A stretch of DNA of 64,000 nucleotides, from assembly GCF_024626525.1 (NCBI RefSeq), contig NZ_JANJGU010000016.1, positions 1 through 64,000 on the forward strand, in the 5' to 3' direction. The notes under the pieces are model-generated. The model made no database searches and was not told where the DNA came from. It worked only from the letters and a program-made list of their open reading frames with translations. Every line of letters starts with the position of its first letter. Positions within the stretch are counted from its first letter, which is position 1. Of the stretch, positions 17,278 to 25,443 are shown in pieces. Origin of the DNA: Lederbergia panacisoli. Its GTDB lineage: Bacteria > Bacillota > Bacilli > Bacillales > Bacillaceae_C. A program made the position numbers and the translations under genes.

Positions 17278-18459
17278 CTACTGCTGCTCAATTGAATAAA
17301 TTTCCAACCGGTTATCTACCTTATCTTTTCCCGGGTCCTTTATCCTTAGCTTCCCTTCATACAATGATTCCCCTGTACGTAAATCACCGATAAAGACTGC
17401 CTGCCCATCATTTGTTGACTGAATATTATAGACCCTTCCATTCATTAGCTCCAATACACCTCCACCTTCCTCTCTTGTCGGGTAGGGCAGTGCAAATGTC
17501 CGCTTATTTATCCATTTTTCTGCCTCAATATCGTATTCTCTGATTTCAATCCCATTTTCAGCTTCAGCCGGTACAAACAAGCTGGAATCACTGATTGTTC
17601 CCGAATATAAGGATGGCGGCCTTTCATCATCGGAAATAGCCACTTTTTGGGATTCGTTGGTTTCGATATTATAAATAATTGTATCAGCCAATACGTTTTT
17701 CATTTCGTCTCCGTTATCCGAATGATTATACTCTTCCACATTGATTAATACATATTTTTGCGGTTGGATGGAATAGCCATTTATTATGGCAATATTCACT
17801 TCGTCGGCTTTGGCAGAAGCAATCAATACCGCATCCACAAGCTTTTGCTCCGCTAAATCAAATGTATAGACATTCAAATCGCTGCCACCCGCAGCAGGAA
17901 ACCCTTGCGTGAAAACCTTCAGCTGCCCATCCACCAATTGGACCTCTTGGACATACCCCCAATAATACTTTTCCTTATTCGGTATGTCCGCTTTAAAGGA
18001 TGTGATCTTTTTCGATTCTTTATTTAAAAGCGCAATGTCCATTAAGGAATGGTTAGTTGGCCCGTCATAACCCGGACCCTCCATATAAGCATAGGCAATA
18101 AGCTGCTCATCCTCATAGAAATACTCCTGATTTAATCCTTTCCCGCGCATAAACTGTTTATGCTCTTTGATTAACTTCCCCAAAGCAGGTGTTGCGTATG
18201 TCTTGGTTAACTCCTGAATCAATGAATGATGGCTTCTTTCACGCGTTCCGTTCTTTGTAATCTCCCAATTACTATACTGATTGCCCATATCATAGCCGCC
18301 GTATAGAATTAGATCATCTATTTCATCCTCGTTGCCGCTGATTTTCTCAAATTCAATTTTCATCGGCTTTTGTGCCGCTAGGCTCGACTTCATGTAAAAA
18401 CTACCAAGCACAATGACGATTACCATACAAAGTAAGATCGATTTCCAATACCGTTTCAT
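17278..18459 (-). CDS. Membrane-anchored exported protein of the ABC operon
   Basis: A 393-residue protein with one N-terminal membrane segment or signal (about 7-28, ending SSLAAQ). A large exported part follows with beta-propeller-like repeats (for example DLNVYTFDLAEQKLVDAVLI and NVEEYNHSDNGDEMKN). I do not recognise a named family. It is the last gene of the GntR-ABC-permease operon, 14 bases after the permease, with a GGGGGTGT site before its ATG. Sensor-like or accessory exported proteins in this position are common in YtrA-type operons, so it may monitor the envelope or bind the exported compound. Function unknown. Confidence 0.6.
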   Translation of the reverse strand: MKRYWKSILLCMVIVIVLGSFYMKSSLAAQKPMKIEFEKISGNEDEIDDLILYGGYDMGNQYSNWEITKNGTRERSHHSLIQELTKTYATPALGKLIKEHKQFMRGKGLNQEYFYEDEQLIAYAYMEGPGYDGPTNHSLMDIALLNKESKKITSFKADIPNKEKYYWGYVQEVQLVDGQLKVFTQGFPAAGGSDLNVYTFDLAEQKLVDAVLIASAKADEVNIAIINGYSIQPQKYVLINVEEYNHSDNGDEMKNVLADTIIYNIETNESQKVAISDDERPPSLYSGTISDSSLFVPAEAENGIEIREYDIEAEKWINKRTFALPYPTREEGGGVLELMNGRVYNIQSTNDGQAVFIGDLRTGESLYEGKLRIKDPGKDKVDNRLEIYSIEQQ

Positions 18460-18472
18460 TTTTACACCCCCA

Positions 18473-19303
18473 TTAAACCCTAACTTTATTTTTTATCAAA
18501 TAATGGCCTGTCCATAATGTACAGAACAAAACAAGCAACATGATTGCTACTACCATAAGGAATATTTCCAGTGGATAAAAATATTTGTCAAGCATTAAAT
18601 CGTTCACCAATACAGGAACAAATACCAGGAAAACAGAAATGACACTATATAAAATGCCAATGATTGCTCCTTTCAGGCGGAAAGATCGCTCAAACAAAAT
18701 CGCGGTAAAAATAATCAGCACCGCAATCATGCTGCTGCCATAATAAAGGATAAAGTCTAAAAATGATTTCGGAAATATTACTTGCCAAAACGGGTCATAC
18801 ATTAATTCATTTACGGAAACACTTAAGCTAAATTCATTGGGAACCATCCATAATAACACTTGATTGCCAGCCCCCATTATTAGGAGCTGCAAGGCAACCA
18901 GTCCTAATAAAGCTAGAAAAATAATGGTCGCTTTTGCTAGATAAACATGGATTCTTGCAGTCGGGAGCATCAACAAACGATAAATAAAAGTATTTTTTCC
19001 AAACCAATCGCGGTACCAGATAAAGAAAACATAGATTAGTAAAGTTACTCCGCAAAGCGCAACCGGTCCCTGGAACCAAAGTGAATTGATAACAGAAGAC
19101 AACGACATTTCTCCAATCGAATCTAGGACTTCACTTTTTGACATAAATTCTTTATACATCAATTCATTTACTCTATGTATATAGATTCTTGAATCAACGA
19201 TCACACCAGCGATTTGCACAAGAATCATCATGCCCATTAACACGATATACAATTTCCAAAAACGATTGAACTCGAAATTGACAAGCTTCAAATAGCGATT
19301 CAT
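18473..19303 (-). CDS. ABC transporter permease subunit
   Basis: A 276-residue integral membrane protein with about six hydrophobic segments (near 20-38, 70-90, 105-130, 150-165, 185-205, 215-265). It has the long extracytoplasmic loop after the first helix that is typical of ABC-2-type permeases. Its start overlaps the ATPase stop by 4 bases. With the ATPase it would form an exporter or a membrane-stress ABC system of the YtrBCDEF or bacitracin-type class. The substrate cannot be read from sequence. Confidence 0.8.
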   Translation of the reverse strand: MNRYLKLVNFEFNRFWKLYIVLMGMMILVQIAGVIVDSRIYIHRVNELMYKEFMSKSEVLDSIGEMSLSSVINSLWFQGPVALCGVTLLIYVFFIWYRDWFGKNTFIYRLLMLPTARIHVYLAKATIIFLALLGLVALQLLIMGAGNQVLLWMVPNEFSLSVSVNELMYDPFWQVIFPKSFLDFILYYGSSMIAVLIIFTAILFERSFRLKGAIIGILYSVISVFLVFVPVLVNDLMLDKYFYPLEIFLMVVAIMLLVLFCTLWTGHYLIKNKVRV

Positions 19304-19989
19304 GCCTCATACACCTCTCTCATCACATCAATGACGGATTTCCCTTCATGTTCCCTAACCGCTTCAGTATCGAATTCCTTCAGCACTACTCCATGATCCA
19401 GAAGTACGACTTTATCAATGAGATGCTCGATATCATTAATTTCATGCGTCGTAATAATCACACCGCGGTCCTCAATCAAGTGGCTCGTAAATACATCTGC
19501 GATTTGCTCCCTGCTGAAAATATCAATTCCTGAAAAAGGCTCATCCATCAACACATAATCAACATCCATTGCCAGCCCCAAAAGCAGATTTACTTTTGCC
19601 GTATTCCCCTTTGACAGATCCGAAATACGGTCTTCTTCATTCAGCTTAAAAAAATTTAGCATTTCATTTGCTCTTCCTTGATTCCAACAATCATAGAAAT
19701 CCGCCATAAAGGTAAAAGCATCCTTAATTTTCATCTCAGGCAGCATCGTGATCGCATCGGGAATAAATGTGACTTTCTCATAACTCTTTTTATGAAGTTT
19801 TTCTCCATTGATCAGGACCTCACCTCCGTCTTTCGGTGTCAGTCCCATAATGATCTTCATGATCGTTGTTTTCCCCACCCCATTAATCCCAATTAGACAC
19901 GTAATCTCCCCCCTTGCCGCCGTAAAGGAAACCCCGTTCAATACCTTCTTTTTCCCAAATCTTTTACTTACATTCTTTACCTCAATCAC
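19300..19989 (-). CDS. ABC transporter ATP-binding protein (YtrB-like)
   Basis: A 229-residue nucleotide-binding subunit from GTG 19989, with GGGGGGAT upstream. Walker A is GINGVGKTT (near residue 36), the signature region is ISDLSKGNTAKVNL, Walker B is VDYVLMDEPF and the switch histidine is in IITTHE. The signature deviates from LSGGQ (LSKGN), which is common in the YtrB/EcsA-type subgroup. It belongs to the GntR-ABC-permease operon and is 11 bases downstream of the regulator. Confidence 0.9.
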   Translation of the reverse strand: MIEVKNVSKRFGKKKVLNGVSFTAARGEITCLIGINGVGKTTIMKIIMGLTPKDGGEVLINGEKLHKKSYEKVTFIPDAITMLPEMKIKDAFTFMADFYDCWNQGRANEMLNFFKLNEEDRISDLSKGNTAKVNLLLGLAMDVDYVLMDEPFSGIDIFSREQIADVFTSHLIEDRGVIITTHEINDIEHLIDKVVLLDHGVVLKEFDTEAVREHEGKSVIDVMREVYEA

Positions 19990-20000
19990 CTAAATCCCCC

Positions 20001-20369
20001 CTATTCATGCCTTTCATACTTGTCTTTTACCAATTCCAACACATCATAAAGCGGAGCATTGATTGTTTTTAGCGATAGAACAAATGCATCAACTGCCTCA
20101 TCAATCAATTCCTCCCGCACCTGGCTAAGCACCTGCGCGTCTCGTGTAATGCGGCTCGGCAAATTACCCTCTGTAAAAATCAAACCCGCTTCCTCCATTT
20201 CTTTATACGCTCGCTGCGCCGTATTTGGATTAATTTTCAACAGATTAGCCAATTCCCTTCTCGATGGAATCTCCTGCCCCGGCTCAAAAGCCCCCGTCGC
20301 CAACTGTTCCTTGAAATGCCGAATCACCTGCACATACACTGGATCGCGATTATTAAACTTCACATTCAT
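20001..20369 (-). CDS. YtrA-subfamily GntR transcriptional regulator
   Basis: A 122-residue regulator. The frame is open to a GTG at 20411, but GGGAG is properly spaced for the ATG at 20369, which also starts the typical NVKFNNRDPVYVQVIRHFKE sequence. The N-terminal winged HTH (about 8-75) includes PSRRELANLLKINPNTAQRAYKEMEEAGLI. A short helical C-terminal tail for dimerisation completes the protein, with no ligand-binding domain. This is the YtrA/YhcF architecture, whose members repress their own ABC operons and respond to envelope-active compounds. Five matching palindromes lie directly upstream (20423-20708), making autoregulation very likely. Confidence 0.9.
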   Translation of the reverse strand: MNVKFNNRDPVYVQVIRHFKEQLATGAFEPGQEIPSRRELANLLKINPNTAQRAYKEMEEAGLIFTEGNLPSRITRDAQVLSQVREELIDEAVDAFVLSLKTINAPLYDVLELVKDKYERHE

Positions 20370-20422
20370 AAGCCCAACTCCCGAAAAATAATTGAAATCC
20401 CTATTTGACACTGTTTCCCAAC

Positions 20423-20708
20423 TGTACTATAGGGTTAATAAACCTATAATAAAAAAATAGAATCGACCCATGCATCCTTGTTAATGGAATCAAAACTACC
20501 CATATTCTGCCTGATATATACGAAACTAACTGTATTATACAGTTAATACACATACATCAAAAAAAAAGAAATGTCCTCCCATGCTGCCAGCAAAACTAAA
20601 ATTAAGTTATACCTGTATTATGTGGTTAATACACTCGCGATAAAAAAACACACACTTTGCGTACTGCCTAGTTAATACACTCGATACATGTACTATATAC
20701 TTAATACA
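20423..20708 (-). promoter_or_regulatory. Array of five operator-like palindromes
   Basis: Five 20-base copies start at 20423, 20531, 20614, 20660 and 20689. The best two have TGTATTA and TAATACA as inverted halves separated by 6 bases. The others keep the right half GTTAATACA, or lose one or two bases of it, and vary in the left half (TGTACTA, CGTACTG). Spacing shrinks away from the gene (108, 83, 46, 29 bases). The nearest copy overlaps a possible promoter (TTTATT-16-TATAGT on the minus strand). They are probably YtrA-like GntR binding sites. Confidence 0.7.
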
Positions 20709-21003
20709 CATTGAATGTCAATATTATTATGGTGCCAAGTTTTTATGGATAACACAAATTCTATTAGATGGTTCACCCGCACGACTATATTGTGTTGGAA
20801 GCTGACACCGTAATAAGATACATTTGAATTAGACAATTAAATAGAGTCATTTTCGAAAAGGGAAGAATTACCCCGCTTTGAACGACGAAACCATTTGCTG
20901 TTGCCCATTCATTTAATCATTTAAAATGGACGTAAGGGGAACATGTTTGGAACCCATAGTACTGATGAATGTTATATTTTAGATGTTTTAGGAGGAGTAA
21001 ATA

Positions 21004-21270
21004 ATGTATATAACTGATGATGCAAAGCAATTATTGGAAAGATCAGGGGTGATAGGAATTCGTTTATATACAATTCCAAATGCCAGTGCTGGACCCCAAA
21101 TTGCTTTAGCAATAGATGAGCCGCATGAATTTGACCGCATTCAAACGATAAAAGGAGTTCAAGTGGCGTTTGATCCAAGCGTAACAGGCACCGATATCTT
21201 AACATTGGATATAGAGGAAAATGAAAACGGGACGGGATTAGTTTTGACTATTCCAGGAAGTTATTCTTGA
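21004..21270 (+). CDS. HesB/IscA-fold protein lacking cysteines
   Basis: An 88-residue protein of the HesB/YneR-like Fe-S biosynthesis fold: MYITDDAKQLLER, GIRLYTIPNASAGPQIALAI, QVAFDPSVTG and a GTGLVLTIPG end. None of the three cysteines that bind Fe-S clusters in IscA/ErpA is present; the protein has no cysteine at all. It therefore cannot act as a classical A-type carrier. TTTTAGGAGGAGTAA precedes the ATG. It forms a two-gene unit with the rhodanese 15 bases downstream, and a truncated second copy lies at 16539. The pairing with a sulfurtransferase hints at sulfur handling, but the role is unknown. Confidence 0.75.
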   Translation: MYITDDAKQLLERSGVIGIRLYTIPNASAGPQIALAIDEPHEFDRIQTIKGVQVAFDPSVTGTDILTLDIEENENGTGLVLTIPGSYS

Positions 21271-21285
21271 TAGGAGAATGGTGAC

Positions 21286-21627
21286 ATGAGTATAACGGTG
21301 ATTACACCCAAGGAATTATTTCAAAAAATGAAGGCGAACGAAAAGGTAATCCTTTTAGACGTAAGAGCTGAGGAAAAGTATCATGATTTTCATATAGATG
21401 GTCCCAAAGTCGATAGTTACAATATACATAAGGAAGAAATCTTCAATCTTGAGAAGGCTGAAAATCTGGCCAATGAGTCCTTACCAAAAGACAAAGAAAT
21501 CATCGTGACATGTACAACTGGAAATTCCGCCACAAAATGTGCTAACGTTTTATCTACGCTCAACTACAATGTTACTGTTTTAGAAGGTGGCATCACGGCA
21601 TGGAAGGAATATCTAAAAACGAAATAA
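21286..21627 (+). CDS. Single-domain rhodanese-like sulfurtransferase
   Basis: A 113-residue rhodanese domain: VILLDVRAEEKYHDFHIDG near the start, the active-site loop VTCTTGNSA (Cys near residue 84), and the C-terminal LEGGITAWKEYLK. The loop is CTTGNS instead of the common C-R/K-x-G-x-R, so the basic residue that helps bind thiosulfate is replaced. Substrate preference may therefore differ, or persulfide may come from a protein partner. RBS TAGGAGAATGGTGAC. It is co-transcribed with the HesB-like gene. Confidence 0.85.
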   Translation: MSITVITPKELFQKMKANEKVILLDVRAEEKYHDFHIDGPKVDSYNIHKEEIFNLEKAENLANESLPKDKEIIVTCTTGNSATKCANVLSTLNYNVTVLEGGITAWKEYLKTK

Positions 21628-21695
21628 GGGTGTACAGGCACTTCGCCAAAGGCAGAAATTTTAACCGTAAGTAAAAGTCCAATGTATGAAAAAAT

Positions 21696-21737
21696 ACCCT
21701 ATAGAGTAGACCTTCAGAGATGGTCTGCCTATAGGGT
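21696..21737. terminator. Hairpin downstream of the rhodanese gene
   Basis: ACCCTATAG (21696-21704) pairs with CTATAGGGT (21729-21737), and AGACC pairs with GGTCT inside. A T-run is present only on the minus-strand side, so it is either an mRNA stabiliser for the plus gene or a bidirectional terminator. Confidence 0.5.
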
Positions 21738-21894
21738 TAGTGATATGGTGGCACGGAGCAAGACTCTATTTACCAAATCACGCTCTGTTTATTTATGTAC
21801 AAGCTCATGCTATAATGAAGAACTTAGGATAATTGCAATTGCGCGGATTCCCAGAAAATTCTTCGTCTAGCGATAAAATAAGAGGTGTAAAAGA

Positions 21895-22104
21895 ATGAAT
21901 AAACGATGGACTATCAGTAAAATCAAAGACTTTGTTGAGAACAATTCGGATAGTAAGTTGCTAACGACGGAATACCACGGTTTTTCTCAAAAGTTATTAT
22001 TTAAATGTGCCTGTGGCAGCAACTTTGAAAAAACATTTACAAAGTTTAAAAATAACAATCAACGAAAATGTGACGTGTGCCAACCGCCAAAAGCGTCACG
22101 CTAG
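21895..22104 (+). CDS. Small zinc-ribbon-like protein
   Basis: A 69-residue protein behind a good AGAGGTG site. It contains CACG (about residue 39) and CDVC (about residue 62), spaced as in a treble-clef zinc ribbon. The WTISKIKDFVENNS...LLTTEYHGFSQKLLFKCACG layout resembles the zinc-binding N-terminal module of phage- and intron-type homing endonucleases. No nuclease domain follows, so it is either an isolated module or the front end of a lost gene. No obvious partner. Confidence 0.5.
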   Translation: MNKRWTISKIKDFVENNSDSKLLTTEYHGFSQKLLFKCACGSNFEKTFTKFKNNNQRKCDVCQPPKASR

Positions 22105-22185
22105 GCACTTTTAAACCATACTTCGTTTTATTTAAATCCTCGATATGAAGGTGCAAAAATTACTTTTCATCATGCTCAAGGCCTC

Positions 22186-22210
22186 AGTATCGGGGGACTG
22201 ACCCTTGTAT
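22186..22210. repeat. GGGGGACT-type short dispersed repeat
   Basis: AGTATCGGGGGACTGACCC followed by TTGTAT resembles 62522-62546 in about 20 of 25 positions. Short GGGGACT...CCC elements are scattered through many Bacillaceae genomes; their function is unknown. Confidence 0.5.
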
Positions 22211-22269
22211 GATAATTGCCTCTTTAAACATATAAAGCTAAAGGATATTGTAACCCTTTAGCTAGAAAA

Positions 22270-22870
22270 TCAAATATACGATTGAATATCTAAATAAAAT
22301 TCATATAAGAAGTAGCAAGCGAAGCCAAATAATAGAATTCCAGCAATTATAGACGTCCATTTAATCATCTGTCGATTCATAACTTTTCTTGTTACAGATA
22401 CAACTGATAATAAGCAATATCGTGCAATAAGATCCCCGTTATAATACCAATTGCTGCAATAATAAAACTACCTGAATAAGAATCTGCTAATACAGCTCCA
22501 AATACAGAACCCCAAAATACTAAGTTTCCTGAAGAAACTGCTACAAGTAATCCATTACGATACGTATTACCAAGAGATTTATTTACTTTTTCACCTGCTA
22601 AAGTAAAGTCTTTGTCCGCATTTTTAATGGAATCATAGGCTAACAAGAATAAAAAGCCTGCTCCTATTATCCATAACGGCATTTGGATATAAGGAAGTGC
22701 CAATACTTCAGCAAGTCCAAAGTAGAGTGCTAATATGAGTAACACATCAATTGTCATTCCCCCAATACCTACAGCCCATCCGTGAAAAAAACCATTTTTT
22801 AAACCTTGCTTTGTCATCTCGACAGTAATTGCTCCAACAGGAAGAGCAATCGATAAACCTTTTTCACCAT
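22270..22870 (-). pseudogene. Broken LysE-family transporter
   Basis: From about 22870 downward, the frame encodes a LysE/RhtB-type exporter: GLSIALPVGAITVEMTKQGL, then HGWAVGIGGMTIDVLLILAL and several membrane helices. The initiation codon and first residues are gone, because the sequence is joined in frame to uraD. Near 22392 the frame stops after ILLHDIAYYQ. A one-base change would restore a normal C-terminal end (VSVTRKVMNRQMIKW...LYEFYLDIQSYI, stop at 22270). The gene is damaged at both ends, so it is non-functional or at best part of a chimera. Confidence 0.75.
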
Positions 22871-23290
22871 CTATACGCCTACGCAATGTGCTCAATATTG
22901 CATCTTTGTCCTGGCTTCGAATCGCTAATATAAAAGGAAATCCGAATTTTTCTTTGTAAGCTTGGCTATAAATTGCAAATTCATTAAATTTTTCGCGTGA
23001 CAGTTTATCTAAACCAACACTATGCTGTTCATTAATGGATGCTTCAGTCATTTTCAGCTTCCCAGCTAAATCTGGATGGGTACGAATCAATCCAATTTGC
23101 TCGTCTAAATCGGAGCGTTCGACTATATGCTCACATTTTTTCATTAACATTTCCAACGAAGAAAAGGGCGTTCTTCCCATGCTTTTTCTATGATCCATGT
23201 AAAATGTTCAAATATCCACCCTAACTTGCAGACAAATGTTTGTTTATCCATATTATTAATCAGATTAATCGGATCTATAGATATTGCCAT
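22870..23290 (-). pseudogene. uraD: Broken OHCU decarboxylase fragment fused to lysE
   Basis: ATG 23290, preceded by AAGGTGA, reads MAISIDPINLINNMDKQTFV, then LGWIFEHFTWIIEKAWEERPF. A frame change near 23160 leads to SSLEMLMKKCEHIVERSDLD and DEQIGLIRTHPDLAGKLKM. This is the 2-oxo-4-hydroxy-4-carboxy-5-ureidoimidazoline decarboxylase domain (UraD/PucL N-terminal half) of ureide formation from urate. It stops short of its C-terminus at ILSTLRRRI, where LysE sequence begins in the same frame. The result is an open chimera of 268 residues starting at 23198. The frameshift, the truncation and the foreign tail all argue for a pseudogene. Confidence 0.75.
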
Positions 23291-23409
23291 GTCACCTTAC
23301 TTTCTAATGGATTGGTTTTCCAGCTTAATTACATTGTACGGTTCAAAACTGTTGGACTGCTCCCAATTCCTTACTAGTCCTGTTTGAATATATGCCGTAT
23401 ATTGATGAA

Positions 23410-23805
23410 TCAGTTCGATGTAAGCGGGTTAACTCTTCTTTTTTTTGATAGGGATGCGCACTCAACTATTGGGGGTTGCTTATCCCTATGACGCGGCCTG
23501 CCAAGCGTCACTCCATTGCGAGGCGTATCATTTTCAATGATTAGGTTAAGTTCGGGATTATACTTGTTGAATTCGCAAATTATCGTGGAAAAGTCGATCA
23601 AAGCCTCTCCACAAAAGCTTGTCTCTTAGATAGTTAACTCATCATAGGCATCCTTCAAGTGCGTCTGGGACAACGCAATCGGAGCAACTAACACATAGTA
23701 CGACAAAATACCTCTTCCATACCAAGGTCTTTTCAAAATCTAGAACACCTATTGGTCCTCGTTTCTTAGCCCGGGAATCTTTCTTCCATCGAATCCAATG
23801 CGCAT
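23410..23805 (-). pseudogene. Relic of a sugar phosphate isomerase/epimerase
   Basis: The minus strand from ATG 23805 reads MRIGFDGRKIPGLRNEDQ, stop, then ILKRPWYGRGILS and, after further stops and frame changes, DFSTIICEFNKYNPELNLII. The pieces fit the start and late barrel strands of xylose-isomerase-like TIM-barrel proteins. At least three disablements are visible. Assignment rests on short matches. Confidence 0.4.
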
Positions 23806-23844
23806 CGTTCTACTAATCTTTTCTTTAATTAAGTTATTTTATTT

Positions 23845-24135
23845 TTAAGAAATCCGGTATATTCCCCGTGGAAACATTGAAATCCACTTAGCCCCATCAC
23901 CCTTTACTGCTGCCACATCACCCGAACATACATGACCTAGTCCGGGAATCGTGAAATTGGGATGTATTTCATAGATTTGATTTGCCCTTACAACAGGTGA
24001 TTCCGAATCAAACGATTTGTCCCGATCTGCGTTCAGATACTGTGCAGCTCCAGGATCTACGTAACTGTCACTCATAGCATGACAAGATTGGAAACGAAAA
24101 GGATCATTCATTCGCGTATATGCAATAGTCATCAA
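23845..24135 (-). pseudogene. C-terminal fragment, possibly an M24 (Xaa-Pro-type) peptidase
   Basis: A 96-residue open frame without RBS. Its second half (ANQIYEIHPNFTIPGLGHVC, SGDVAAVKGDGA, FPRGIYRI) resembles the C-terminal pita-bread end of M24 peptidases, where an 'HPN...G...GD...V...G...FPR' pattern follows the metal site. The rest of such a gene, and the metal ligands, are absent. It could also be a different domain; the match is by pattern only. Confidence 0.35.
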
Positions 24136-24305
24136 TCATGGACTCCAAGACATCGCCTATGCAATGGATCGGGAGGGTTATATTGTCCTAAGTTGCCCTT
24201 CAATCCATAACTCGTTCCGTACCCCTAACCATATGAAATAATGTATATTCTTTTTGATATGACGAATTCAAAAAGCTGATCAATATAATTTAAGAATGAA
24301 GCATT

Positions 24306-25184
24306 CTACCAGCTAACAAAAAAAATTGCAATGACTCCTATCATAACACCTAGCCCACCAGCAGGCGACAGCGTTTCTCGATAAAGTATTGCTGATATCA
24401 AGGTTAATCCTATAATGACGCTCCCACTAACAGCTGAAAACAAATAAACGCCGGGCAGCTGCCACGATAGCCATGTAACTAACGCATTTCCTAAACCTGC
24501 GGCTAATCCCAACATAATTATTTTAAGCCATGTACTTATTTTCCAAAAATGAGTTGCCCTATCAGACACGTTCGGAACAAGTCTTTTTAATATTAGGAAA
24601 CATATAGCAGCCACAAAAAAGCCTATTGAAAGAAAACCGAATACTTGATCCCCTTGCATTTTAGTCTGCTGTATTTTGGAGAATACTGGGATCAGACCAT
24701 TGAACAATAATGTTAATGTCGCATAAACATACCATGAACGGGATAACCTTCCATCACTTTTTCGTTGACCATAGATCATAATTAGGTAAAAGGAAACTAG
24801 AAATAATCCAACACCTATTATTTGAACTGGGTTAAATACTTCTTTCCAAAACAAGGCACTTAAGATAACCGGCAACACCATACTTGCAGAAAAACAAAAG
24901 GCAGAGTAAGCCAGAACACCTTCAGACATAGCGAGTTCATAACAAATCATGGTGAGGGCAAAGCAAATACCAAAACCGCATGATGTCCAAAAACTCCATA
25001 AACTAAATTCAGCCCCACTAATGATCCAACAAAGTCCCAAACCACAAGCCGCAAGCATACTATAAGTCACATGAATATCAAAAGAAGCGATTTGTCTACG
25101 TTTTATTAGTTTCGAATATTCCTTAAGGATAACCGATTGAAGTATAAATAATAGTGATGCAATAAATGGAAGACTCCATATCAA
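24306..25184 (-). CDS. EamA/DMT-family transporter
   Basis: A 292-residue integral membrane protein with about ten hydrophobic helices in two repeated halves of five, the layout of EamA drug/metabolite transporters. It starts at TTG 25184 with GAGGTGA eight bases upstream. There is no signal peptide or soluble domain. It sits between the amidohydrolase gene (25444) and decayed catabolic genes, so import or export of the amidohydrolase substrate or product is plausible. The substrate is unknown. Confidence 0.8.
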   Translation of the reverse strand: MIWSLPFIASLLFILQSVILKEYSKLIKRRQIASFDIHVTYSMLAACGLGLCWIISGAEFSLWSFWTSCGFGICFALTMICYELAMSEGVLAYSAFCFSASMVLPVILSALFWKEVFNPVQIIGVGLFLVSFYLIMIYGQRKSDGRLSRSWYVYATLTLLFNGLIPVFSKIQQTKMQGDQVFGFLSIGFFVAAICFLILKRLVPNVSDRATHFWKISTWLKIIMLGLAAGLGNALVTWLSWQLPGVYLFSAVSGSVIIGLTLISAILYRETLSPAGGLGVMIGVIAIFFVSW

Positions 25185-25443
25185 TAGTCATTCACCTCAT
25201 CTAAAAACGTGCACTCTCAAGTTTCCAATTTAATATTTAATTTAATAGCATTAATAGCAAAATAAATGAGTAGAAGAATATGATGCCTAGCTTGATTATT
25301 TCTACATTCATTTTACAATCTTATACAACCAGCTGATCCCTCAATTCCCCTAAAATGATTTATTGTATGATTTCCTATCTTACTTCACCTTAGGCAAAGG
25401 GACCCTTTACTGTAAGGGTTAAGCTTTCCCCAAAATACAAACA

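Noticed and set aside
21682-21870. Plus-strand frame of 62 codons after the rhodanese
   Set aside because: It runs through a strong hairpin and has no RBS or recognisable protein features.
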